64,000 nt of DNA from Lentisphaerae bacterium GWF2_49_21 (lineage in GTDB: Bacteria > Verrucomicrobiota > Lentisphaeria > Victivallales > GWF2-50-93). Within the stretch, counting starts at the first letter, position 1; each line of letters begins with the position of its first letter. The position numbers were made by a program, and so were the translations under genes. The notes below the pieces were generated by a model. The model was not told the origin of the DNA and did no database searches. It was given only the letters and a program-made list of their open reading frames with translations. The stretch covers positions 16,001-80,000 of the forward strand of contig MHBH01000062.1 in NCBI GenBank assembly GCA_001804805.1, in the 5' to 3' direction. This document shows positions 17,018 to 25,100 of this stretch, in pieces.

Positions 17018-18633
17018 CTTTTTTTAGAAAAATATTCCTGCCTGCAGCCGTTTTCCTGCTGATAACGGTGATCTTTGCCGTCGCCACGAATTATGTCCAG
17101 AGGCGGATAAATGCGATCAAGGTCACTGAAAAGCTGACCGACACGGATCCCGTGGACAATGCACCGCCCATAGTGGCGTTCACGACAGTGGCGCTTGGCA
17201 GTTTCAGGGGTATTGTGGCAGATCTGCTATGGCTCAGGACCATCTCTCTCCAGGACAAGGGCCAGTATTTTGAAATGGTCCAGCTTGCTTCATGGATCAC
17301 CAAGCTCCAGCCAAGGTTCACCGGAGCCACGGCCTACCTCGCCTGGAACATGGCGTACAATATATCCGTGACCTTCTCCTCTCCCGAGGACAGGTGGCGC
17401 TGGGTAAGGAGGGGGATAGAGCTTATAAGGGATGAGGCTCTCAACTATAATCCCTCGGATCCCGTGCTCTACAAGGAGCTCGGATGGATATACCAGCACA
17501 AGGTCGGCAACATCATGGATGACGCCAACCTATACTATAAGAACCAGATGGCCGTCGAACTCATGGATGCCTTCGACGGGCCGGAACCCGACTGGGAATA
17601 TCTTGTTGCGATGCCGGACAACGAAGAACAGTTCAAAAAACATTTCAACGAAAAGGCGCCTGTATGGAAGGCATTGAAGGATTCGGAAATAAATTCCCTA
17701 GACGCACTTGAAAAGGAATTCAGGAGCAGTGCCAGGCTTCCAGTGAAATTCGTCGAGAAGTTCAAGGATCCTGCGGAGATCAAGTTTGTTGAGAGCTATC
17801 TCAGGAAAAGACTTCTCAAGGCAAAGTTCAAGCTTGATCCTGTCAAGGTCGTCCAGATAAACAACAAGTATGGAAAGCTTGACTGGCGTCTGCCCGAGGC
17901 GCATGCCATCTACTGGGCGACGCTCGGTATCGAGCATCAGACCACCAGCGAGCCAGACGTCAGCTGCGAACGCATGATCTCCCAGTCGCTCGCTGACTCA
18001 TTCAAGGCTGGAAGGCTCCTTGTTTTTGACAAGAACAATTTCAAGAGCCTGATGCTTGCGCCGAACTTCAACATAGTCGATGCCGTCAAGAAGGAGTTTG
18101 AGGACGTCTATGAAAGGCAGAAGTCAAAGTCCTTTGTCGCGGCCAAGGAGAACTTCATGGTGGATGCAATAGTGAACCTCTATACTTTCGGGAAATACAA
18201 AAAGGCCGAGGAGTACCTTATGGTTCTCCGGAAGGAATTTTCGGGGAATCCGAGATATCTCAAGAACATTGATGAATTTGTACTCAAGGAATGGATTGAA
18301 GACGCCAAGGACGGCTCAATGAAGCAGGTCATGGGGCTTATCGACGGTATGCTGTACCAGAGCATGAACTTCCTTGCGTTTGGCGATGCTGATACCGCCG
18401 CGGGATTCGAGAAAAGGGCGCATGCCATATATATCTATTACGAGCAGTCCCAGAGCGGCAGCTTGAAAAGGGTCGGGCTTAAGCCATATATGGAAATTAA
18501 AATGAGCATAATTCAAAACTGCCTTTCAAACTTGCCCAAACCCGTCTCGGACAGCCTCCGCGCATCTCTTGAGGAGCAGAAGGTGCTCAACAAAGAAGAT
18601 AAGGGAACCCCGGCAAAAGATATTCCCTTGTAG
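17014..18633 (+). CDS. Membrane-anchored helical-repeat protein of the ABC operon
   Basis: A 539-residue protein with one N-terminal membrane helix (about residues 5-26), followed by an all-helical, TPR-like body. Recognisable repeat-like stretches include WLRTISLQDKGQYFEMVQLA and YTFGKYKKAEEYLMVLRKEF. It is coupled by a 4-bp overlap to the ABC permease and is probably an accessory or substrate-binding scaffold of that transporter. No catalytic motif is visible. It ends one base before the end of the convergent P1B ATPase gene, with no terminator in between. Confidence 0.7.
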   Translation: MTFFRKIFLPAAVFLLITVIFAVATNYVQRRINAIKVTEKLTDTDPVDNAPPIVAFTTVALGSFRGIVADLLWLRTISLQDKGQYFEMVQLASWITKLQPRFTGATAYLAWNMAYNISVTFSSPEDRWRWVRRGIELIRDEALNYNPSDPVLYKELGWIYQHKVGNIMDDANLYYKNQMAVELMDAFDGPEPDWEYLVAMPDNEEQFKKHFNEKAPVWKALKDSEINSLDALEKEFRSSARLPVKFVEKFKDPAEIKFVESYLRKRLLKAKFKLDPVKVVQINNKYGKLDWRLPEAHAIYWATLGIEHQTTSEPDVSCERMISQSLADSFKAGRLLVFDKNNFKSLMLAPNFNIVDAVKKEFEDVYERQKSKSFVAAKENFMVDAIVNLYTFGKYKKAEEYLMVLRKEFSGNPRYLKNIDEFVLKEWIEDAKDGSMKQVMGLIDGMLYQSMNFLAFGDADTAAGFEKRAHAIYIYYEQSQSGSLKRVGLKPYMEIKMSIIQNCLSNLPKPVSDSLRASLEEQKVLNKEDKGTPAKDIPL

Positions 18634-18634
18634 G

Positions 18635-20614
18635 CTATTTCTCTTCCGCATCCTGACGAACTTCGTGCATGGTCAGTTCTTCGCCGGTCCTTACCAGCCT
18701 TGCACTGTTGAAAAGGACTATCGTCGTGCTGACAGTATGAAGGGCGGCCGCCAGAATCGGGTTTAGTAGACCGAAGACCGAGAAGCTTATTCCACCAACT
18801 ATGAAGACAAATCCGATAAGCAGGTTCTGGTTGATTATCTTGCCGGACTCTTTTGCAAGGGTAATGAGAAGCGGTATCCTGCGGAGATCATTTGTCATCA
18901 ACGCGATCGAGGCGCTGTTTATCGCGATGTCGCTGCCGATTGCGCCCATTGCTATTCCAAGATCACCGGCAGCAAGGGCAGGAGCGTCGTTAATTCCGTC
19001 ACCGACGACTGCGACAGTATAATTCTGCTTGACTTCTTTTACATAGGCGACTTTGTCGTCGGGCAGACATTCGGCCCTGACGTTTTCTATGTTGAGTTCC
19101 TTTGAGACGAGATCCGCGACGGTCTTAAGGTCGCCTGTGACCATGGAACACTGCCTCACACCGTCCGCCTTGAGGGATTTGATGGCTTCCTGGGCTTCTT
19201 TTCTTACTGTGTCCCTGAATCCTATCCATCCGATGGCTTTGCCTTGGATGGAAACATAGACGACGCTTATGGCGCCATGGCCGCCCTCGGTCTCCGGATC
19301 TTCGAGGGATGAAATACTTATATTATGTGATTTCAGCCATTCTCCTCTTCCTATCAACGCCTTTTCCCCGTTGATAATAGCCTCGACTCCTTTCCCATGT
19401 ACTTCGGTAAACTTCTCAACGTCGGTAATTTTAACATTGGCTTCTTTTGCAAGGTTCTGCAGGGCTTTTGCCGTAGGATGGTTGCTATGGCTTTCCACGG
19501 ATGCGGCGATCTGCAGGAGGTTGGCCGGATCAATCCCTTCCGCCGGAGCAAGCCTTACAACTGAAAGCGTTCCCTCGGTAAGAGTTCCTGTCTTGTCGAA
19601 GATTACGGCTCTTACTTTTGCAGCGAGTTCGAGGTACGATACGTTCTTGATGAGAATTCCGAGCCTGGCGGCGGCGGCGAGTGCAGCGATGACCGCAGAC
19701 GGGGCCGCAAGTACTAGCGCACACGGGCATGCGGCCACAAGCACGGATATCACATTGCGCATGTTTCCGCCGGAGAACCACCATGCAAGACCAGCTATCA
19801 TCAGGATGGTTGGAATATAATATCCGGCATAACGGTCTATGACCCTTACAACCGGCGGCTTGCTTGTCTCGGCTGCAAGGATCATTTCCTTTACCTTTCC
19901 CAGCGTAGTGTCCTTGCCGACCTTTGTGACTTTCACGTCAATCACGCCAGTAAGGTTCTGTGTTCCTGCGAAGACATCATTCTTCTCCTCTTTTTCAACT
20001 GGGAACGATTCACCGGTGATCGAGGCCTGGTTAACCGTGCTCGTACCTTTGACTATCATGCCGTCAACCGGGAAATTCTCGCCGGGGCGAATCCTGATGA
20101 CATCTCCGATGACGAGTGAAAGCACGTCTACCTCGAGTTCCTGTCCGTCGCTTATCTTCCTTGCCGATCTCGGAGTCAGCTTGATAAGGTCCTCGATGGA
20201 TCTCTGCGCCCCGTGTGCTGTCCTTGACTCGATGATGATCGCGATGAGGAGGAAGAACGAGATGTCTCCGGCGGTCCTGAAGTCTCCTCCCGAGAAAGCC
20301 GCGAGGACTGCGAGTGCCACGAGCTCGTTCATATAGACCTTGCCTTTTGCAAGATCCTTGAACGCGACGATGAATATTGGCAATGCGAGGATTATGGCGC
20401 CGATTATGGCGCTGAGTTCCGCAGTGAAAGTCTGGTCGGGCTGCATCCATACGAGGATATAGGAGTTCAGGATGAAAAAGCCGCCGACAAGGGCGATGCT
20501 GAGCCTGGCAAGGCTCCGACTATGGGGAGCACCTCCGCTCTCGTGATCAGGATCACATCCACAGATCTCGCTGTGGGCGTCAAAAACCTTTTTTCTGGCT
20601 GTCAGTTCGGGCAT
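18635..20614 (-). CDS. P1B-type metal ATPase lacking an HMA domain
   Basis: A 659-residue P-type ATPase. Instead of an HMA domain the N-terminus carries a short Cys/His-rich stretch (EICGCDPDHESGG). The transport motif is VAACPCALVLAAPS, the phosphorylation site is FDKTGTLTEG, and SNHPTAKAL and VGDGINDAPALA complete the ATPase part. The final helix (ALHTVSTTIVLFNSARLVR) differs from the ADTG type of the first pump, so the metal specificity may differ. It is the last gene of a four-gene minus-strand operon, starting 3 bp after the HflK stop. This is strong contextual evidence that the SPFH proteins work with a metal pump. Confidence 0.9.
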   Translation of the reverse strand: MPELTARKKVFDAHSEICGCDPDHESGGAPHSRSLARLSIALVGGFFILNSYILVWMQPDQTFTAELSAIIGAIILALPIFIVAFKDLAKGKVYMNELVALAVLAAFSGGDFRTAGDISFFLLIAIIIESRTAHGAQRSIEDLIKLTPRSARKISDGQELEVDVLSLVIGDVIRIRPGENFPVDGMIVKGTSTVNQASITGESFPVEKEEKNDVFAGTQNLTGVIDVKVTKVGKDTTLGKVKEMILAAETSKPPVVRVIDRYAGYYIPTILMIAGLAWWFSGGNMRNVISVLVAACPCALVLAAPSAVIAALAAAARLGILIKNVSYLELAAKVRAVIFDKTGTLTEGTLSVVRLAPAEGIDPANLLQIAASVESHSNHPTAKALQNLAKEANVKITDVEKFTEVHGKGVEAIINGEKALIGRGEWLKSHNISISSLEDPETEGGHGAISVVYVSIQGKAIGWIGFRDTVRKEAQEAIKSLKADGVRQCSMVTGDLKTVADLVSKELNIENVRAECLPDDKVAYVKEVKQNYTVAVVGDGINDAPALAAGDLGIAMGAIGSDIAINSASIALMTNDLRRIPLLITLAKESGKIINQNLLIGFVFIVGGISFSVFGLLNPILAAALHTVSTTIVLFNSARLVRTGEELTMHEVRQDAEEK

Positions 20615-20617
20615 ATG

Positions 20618-21766
20618 TTATTTCCCTTTTTCCTTGTCTTTGTCATTCTTCTGGTTCCTCGGTTCGGGATTGAGCATTATCCTCACCTCATGAGTGCCGT
20701 TGCTGTCCTCGGGGATTATATATTTATCCTTCACATTCTCCAGCAGTTTTGAAATTGTGTCGTTATAGAGGACGATGAGCACCACCGGATTTTTCCTGTA
20801 TTCTTCAAGGTACTTCTTGAAGGAGATACTGTCAGATTCGATGTCGGCGACGATCTGGATCTTATAGACATTTGCCTCTGCCACTATCCTTGAAGCTTCT
20901 GAATCGGTCTCCCCCTCGACAGTCACTGCATATGCCCTTGCGTTCTCCTTTTCCGTGGAGCACTGCAGTTCGGCGTCAATGACCTCCTGGAATGCCGCAA
21001 CTGTATTAAGGGGCGCAGTGTTGCCTTTCAGTGTGAGATTTTCAACCTTTATCCCGATCTCCCATTTGGCAATTTCGGAAATGAAAAGGTCGTTGACAGC
21101 TGCCCGGTACTCGGAGGATTTTTTGTATAGTGCTGAATCTACCTGCTGGGATGCGGTGACTTTCAGGACTGCATTTTCCAGGATGGACTGGATGAGCGTC
21201 CTCGGACCTCTTGTGCCAATGGCTTTGCCTGTAACAGGATTGCGGATGATTTCATCAAGCCTGGACGGTTCATCGGGGCAGAGGCAGTTCAGATAATATT
21301 TCATAGGATCCGTAATTGTATAGACAAGCTCCCACTCGGTGTGGATTATATTTGCATCTCCGGTAAGCAGATATCCGTCTTTACCTGGGACAAGGGTGGA
21401 GGCTCCGGAAGGTTGCTGCTCCCCTTTTATCGCCTTAACATCGGACCTGTGCCAGTATGTGGCGAGAGTGATGGTCTGCTTGCTGACAGGTATCCTGATG
21501 ATCTTGCTTACCGGATATGGGAAAGACCAGTAGTATCCGGCCTCATGCTTTTCAACGACCTTGCCGAAACGTTCGACAATGACGTTCTCCTGGGGCTTGA
21601 CTTCGTAGTATCCGCCAAAGGTGAAATACCATATTATAAGGAAGGCTATGAAGCATGAAAGCAGGGTGAAGGCGATATGAAGGCTTTTCGTGAGGGAGTC
21701 TATCCCGGCCTTGTAATGCCCGTTGCTTTCAATTTCAGATATATTCTTGTGATCGTGTTCAGTCAT
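20618..21766 (-). CDS. Short HflK-like SPFH protein, second module
   Basis: A 382-residue protein with a membrane helix at about residues 31-53, an SPFH domain starting YEVKPQENVIVERFGKVV, and a C-terminal coiled coil. The segment LLTGDANIIHTEWELVYTI matches the LLTGDENLI segment of the two HflK-type proteins in the first module, so they are homologous. It lies third in the operon, 21 bp after hflC and 3 bp before the ATPase. It probably forms a mixed membrane ring with the two other SPFH proteins. Confidence 0.87.
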   Translation of the reverse strand: MTEHDHKNISEIESNGHYKAGIDSLTKSLHIAFTLLSCFIAFLIIWYFTFGGYYEVKPQENVIVERFGKVVEKHEAGYYWSFPYPVSKIIRIPVSKQTITLATYWHRSDVKAIKGEQQPSGASTLVPGKDGYLLTGDANIIHTEWELVYTITDPMKYYLNCLCPDEPSRLDEIIRNPVTGKAIGTRGPRTLIQSILENAVLKVTASQQVDSALYKKSSEYRAAVNDLFISEIAKWEIGIKVENLTLKGNTAPLNTVAAFQEVIDAELQCSTEKENARAYAVTVEGETDSEASRIVAEANVYKIQIVADIESDSISFKKYLEEYRKNPVVLIVLYNDTISKLLENVKDKYIIPEDSNGTHEVRIMLNPEPRNQKNDKDKEKGK

Positions 21767-21787
21767 CTTGGTTAACCCTTGAGTGCA

Positions 21788-22744
21788 TCATTTGGATTTT
21801 CCGCTGTCCTTTTTTCCATCCAGAAGCAGTTTCTGGTCGGCCTTCAGCAGATCAAACGGCGCGTAATCGGTATTTAAAATAAGAGTGGTCCTGCTGGGTA
21901 CGATCTTCCGAAGCGACTCGAGCTTCCTCAGGAAAGCGGCAAGTTCCGGCTCATCCTTGAAGGCGGCGTAGAAGGGGGCGGCGGTCGCATCCCCTTCTGC
22001 CTTGATCTGTTTGGCCTGTGCATCGGCCTGGGCCAGCTTGAGCAGGCGGTTGGAGTCCGCCTGATCCATGATTTTCTTCGCTTCGCTCTTCCCCTCGGCA
22101 CGGTACCCCGAGGCGACTACATTCCTTTCGGCTTTCATGCGGTTGAGAACGTTTTCAGTGTTCTTCTCTGGAAGACCGAAGTTCTTGATCCCGACATATT
22201 CTACCTGGATGCCGTATTTCTCAAGGACAAAAGGAGCAATTCCGGCCTTCATCTTATTTTCAATTTCTGTCAGCTTCATTTTCCCGGGATTGGTGTTTAC
22301 AAGCTCATCGAACTTGTATTTTCCAAGGACGGTGGCCTTTTCATTCCTCATCTGGCTGTTTATCTTGTCCTCGGCCTGTGAAATGTCCGGGATTGTCAGG
22401 CTTTTAAAGAGCTTTTCGGCGTCAACTATCTTGTAGACCACGAATATCCCTGCGACAACAGGCTGTCCGTCCGCTGTATAAGTCTCCTCGATTTTTCCGG
22501 TGCTGCCGTCGAAGCAGTGGTATCGGTTGTCGAACTTGTAGATTTTCTGGAAAGGCCATGGCCAGCAGAAATGCAGGCCTGCATCCTTTACGCCGGTAAT
22601 CTTGCCGAGGGTCGTTACAACGGCAAGTTCGGTTGACTTCACCTGGAATGTGAATATCGCGAGAAGGAATATCACTGAAACGATCATGCCGAGAAGCAGC
22701 GTCGGCCAATGCTGCAGCATTTTACTTTTATCTTGTTCATTCAT
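21788..22744 (-). CDS. HflC-like SPFH protein, second module
   Basis: A 318-residue protein with a membrane helix (LLLGMIVSVIFLLAIFTFQV), an SPFH domain starting STELAVVTTLGKITG, and a long Ala/Lys/Glu coiled coil. It matches the HflC-like protein of the first module in length and order, including the LPEKN..N.LNRMKAER segment. The start ATG is preceded by GGAGG ten nt upstream. It follows the long HflK gene by 3 bp. Confidence 0.87.
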   Translation of the reverse strand: MNEQDKSKMLQHWPTLLLGMIVSVIFLLAIFTFQVKSTELAVVTTLGKITGVKDAGLHFCWPWPFQKIYKFDNRYHCFDGSTGKIEETYTADGQPVVAGIFVVYKIVDAEKLFKSLTIPDISQAEDKINSQMRNEKATVLGKYKFDELVNTNPGKMKLTEIENKMKAGIAPFVLEKYGIQVEYVGIKNFGLPEKNTENVLNRMKAERNVVASGYRAEGKSEAKKIMDQADSNRLLKLAQADAQAKQIKAEGDATAAPFYAAFKDEPELAAFLRKLESLRKIVPSRTTLILNTDYAPFDLLKADQKLLLDGKKDSGKSK

Positions 22745-22747
22745 AGG

Positions 22748-24679
22748 TTAATTTCCTCCGTTGTCGGTTTTCTTGTTTACTTCGTCGGACAGGGCGCCGA
22801 GATCCGCATCAAGCAGGTCCATGCGGGCCTTCTCCTCGAAATTGAATATGTAGATATTGTTCGTATTGTTATCTCCGACGACTATCTTTCTCGTGTCGCC
22901 GCAGTCCTTCTCCAGGAATTCGAGATATGTCCTGAGCTTGAACATCTCAGGCATTGTCTTGTAGGCCAGGATCTGTTTATCAAATCGGTCTTTCTCCGCT
23001 TTTGAAATACTGACGGCATTTTTCCTTGCTGTATCCGCGGACCTTATTCTCTGCGCGGCTTCGGCGATTGCATATGGAAGGATCTTGTTCTCATAAGCCT
23101 TGGCATTGAGTATCGAAGCCTCCTTCTCCTGCCTGGCGCTTGCGACCTCCTCGAAGGCTGGCGCGACCTCGTCGACCGGGGGATGGACATCGTGCAGGTT
23201 GAGGGAGACGATTTCCACGCCGAGACTCATGTTGTCCGCGGACGCCTGTATTCTTTTAGAAAGATCGGCTACAGCCTTGTCCTTGTCAACGGACATGAGT
23301 TTCAGCATGTCTACACTTACAAGGTATTTGCTGATCTCCCGTTCCGAGATTGTCTTGAGCAGGTGGGGAATGTCATAGTTGCGGTATGCAAAATCAAAGA
23401 CCTTGTCGGCTCTGGCCCTGTATTGGATTACAAAGCTGGCGGACAAGAAGGACACCGGAGTCTCCTTGTCAACCGCCCTTTTCTCCGAAGCTACGATATA
23501 TCTTTCCTCTTTCCCATAATGCTGCACAGTCCATAGGATCACTTCGGGAGTTTTAAGTTCGCCCTTTTCATCCATCCTATCGGCGCCGATAGTGATTTCC
23601 TGGATCTGGTTGACAGGTATCCTTGTCATTTTCCCGAACGGCCATGGCAGATTGAAGTAAATGCCCTCGCTGAGAGGCTTGACATCGGCGATCTTTCCGA
23701 AATTCTCGCGTATTCCGGCTTCTCCGGGGCCCACTTCGCTTATGCATGTGAAAAGCCACAATACGACAAGCCATGCGATGATTAGAGGGATTATTGATTT
23801 TTCAAAGAAGGAGTAGAGCCATGTCCTGGAAACCTTGAATCCGAACTGGTAGTCGAGGGTGTCTGAAATATTCTTTAGCACGCCTCCGGGTTCTGTAAAA
23901 AGCGACAGGAGGCGGCTTTCAAAGATAGGTCTTTCCTCGATCATCGATCTCGGACGGTAGAATTCGACTATGAAGTTCAGGAGGAGCTCAATCCCGAGCA
24001 CGGCTGTTGTCATGAAGATGATCTCCTTTACGATCCTGTCCCAGACCGGAAGGTCGAACCTGTACATGAAGATTGCGAACGTGGCCAGGAATCCCAGTAT
24101 CGATGTGAGGACAATCCACCCACCGAGTGGCCTCAGCCAGCGGAAATTCTTCTCCCTGGACTGGCCGATGCAGAATATTCCGAAGAACAGGCTTGCCAGC
24201 GCCATGACAATAGATATGAATGCAGCCTGGGGGGGCTTGACTGGAAACGGAACATCGACTCTCTTTGTCCATAAATACCAGAATACGGAAAGCGTGACTG
24301 CTATGATAATGAAATTCAGCATGGATATCGTATAAGGACAGTATTTTTTATACCTGGACAGTGTACGCGCAGCTGAGAAAAGCACATCTTCTCCAGATTC
24401 CAGGGCCTTCTTCTCCTTGCGCTTCTCAAGGAGGAGCCTGTCTTCCTCCTCGATCGCCGCCTTCCTGCCAAAGAAACCGAGTGTGTATGTGGCGATAGAC
24501 AATATGAATATTATCATGTACGGCAATAGAAGGAGGTGGAAGGAGTCGGAGCCCGTCCAGCGGCTGGTCCAGAAAATGACATGCCAGACGGCAAATGAAT
24601 ATATGGCGACTAAAAGCGACAGATTCTCCAGTTGCCTGGATTCGTCTATCTTCAACTGGATATTTTTTGCAAATTTCAT
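22748..24679 (-). CDS. Polytopic N-terminal domain fused to an HflK-like SPFH domain
   Basis: A 643-residue protein. About 240 residues at the N-terminus contain six likely membrane helices (near 20-36, 48-70, 117-135, 150-170, 183-205 and 215-240). A linker follows, then a further helix (about 292-312) and an SPFH domain beginning SEVGPGEAGIRENFGKIA with a long coiled coil. Unlike the first module's long HflK, the polytopic part shows no CDF HxxxD pairs, so it is not an obvious transporter. It heads the second SPFH operon. Its position and architecture parallel the CDF-HflK fusion and argue that a polytopic N-terminus on the first HflK is a rule of this system. Confidence 0.8.
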   Translation of the reverse strand: MKFAKNIQLKIDESRQLENLSLLVAIYSFAVWHVIFWTSRWTGSDSFHLLLLPYMIIFILSIATYTLGFFGRKAAIEEEDRLLLEKRKEKKALESGEDVLFSAARTLSRYKKYCPYTISMLNFIIIAVTLSVFWYLWTKRVDVPFPVKPPQAAFISIVMALASLFFGIFCIGQSREKNFRWLRPLGGWIVLTSILGFLATFAIFMYRFDLPVWDRIVKEIIFMTTAVLGIELLLNFIVEFYRPRSMIEERPIFESRLLSLFTEPGGVLKNISDTLDYQFGFKVSRTWLYSFFEKSIIPLIIAWLVVLWLFTCISEVGPGEAGIRENFGKIADVKPLSEGIYFNLPWPFGKMTRIPVNQIQEITIGADRMDEKGELKTPEVILWTVQHYGKEERYIVASEKRAVDKETPVSFLSASFVIQYRARADKVFDFAYRNYDIPHLLKTISEREISKYLVSVDMLKLMSVDKDKAVADLSKRIQASADNMSLGVEIVSLNLHDVHPPVDEVAPAFEEVASARQEKEASILNAKAYENKILPYAIAEAAQRIRSADTARKNAVSISKAEKDRFDKQILAYKTMPEMFKLRTYLEFLEKDCGDTRKIVVGDNNTNNIYIFNFEEKARMDLLDADLGALSDEVNKKTDNGGN

Positions 24680-25100
24680 TTAAAACAGCCTATATTCCGA
24701 GTAATGCATGCTCGGTAGAGTCGGAGTCCTGATTTGTCCTGCAAAATATTTCCTGTGCCCAATTGCCCTTGCTATAGACTGTCTTTCCTTTGCCCTTCTT
24801 CTACTATAGCAACTTAAGTGAATTAGAAACTGAAAATCAAATTTCAGCACCAGTATTTGGACCTCCTTTGTCAATTGGGACGAGATGCCGTTGGAACTTA
24901 AGACAATGAAATTGGGCTTTTGTTCCCTGCTTTTAGTCTTTTTCGTAAAAAACCTCTTTTTTTACGGAGGGGGTCAAGTCTGGCAATATATAGCAGGCCG
25001 TCTTTTGATTGCGTTTGTGAGTGCATCTTTAAGCAAATCAGCATCGTTCGTTAAAAGGCAGGAATTACGCACAGAAGGTTCAAAAGGAGAAGATGTTTCC
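24680..25100. other. Intergenic, upstream region of the second SPFH operon
   Basis: No gene is recognisable here. The stretch must hold the promoter of the minus-strand SPFH operon and the end of the glycoside-hydrolase-like gene. I could not pick out a convincing -35/-10 pair or terminator. Confidence 0.5.
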
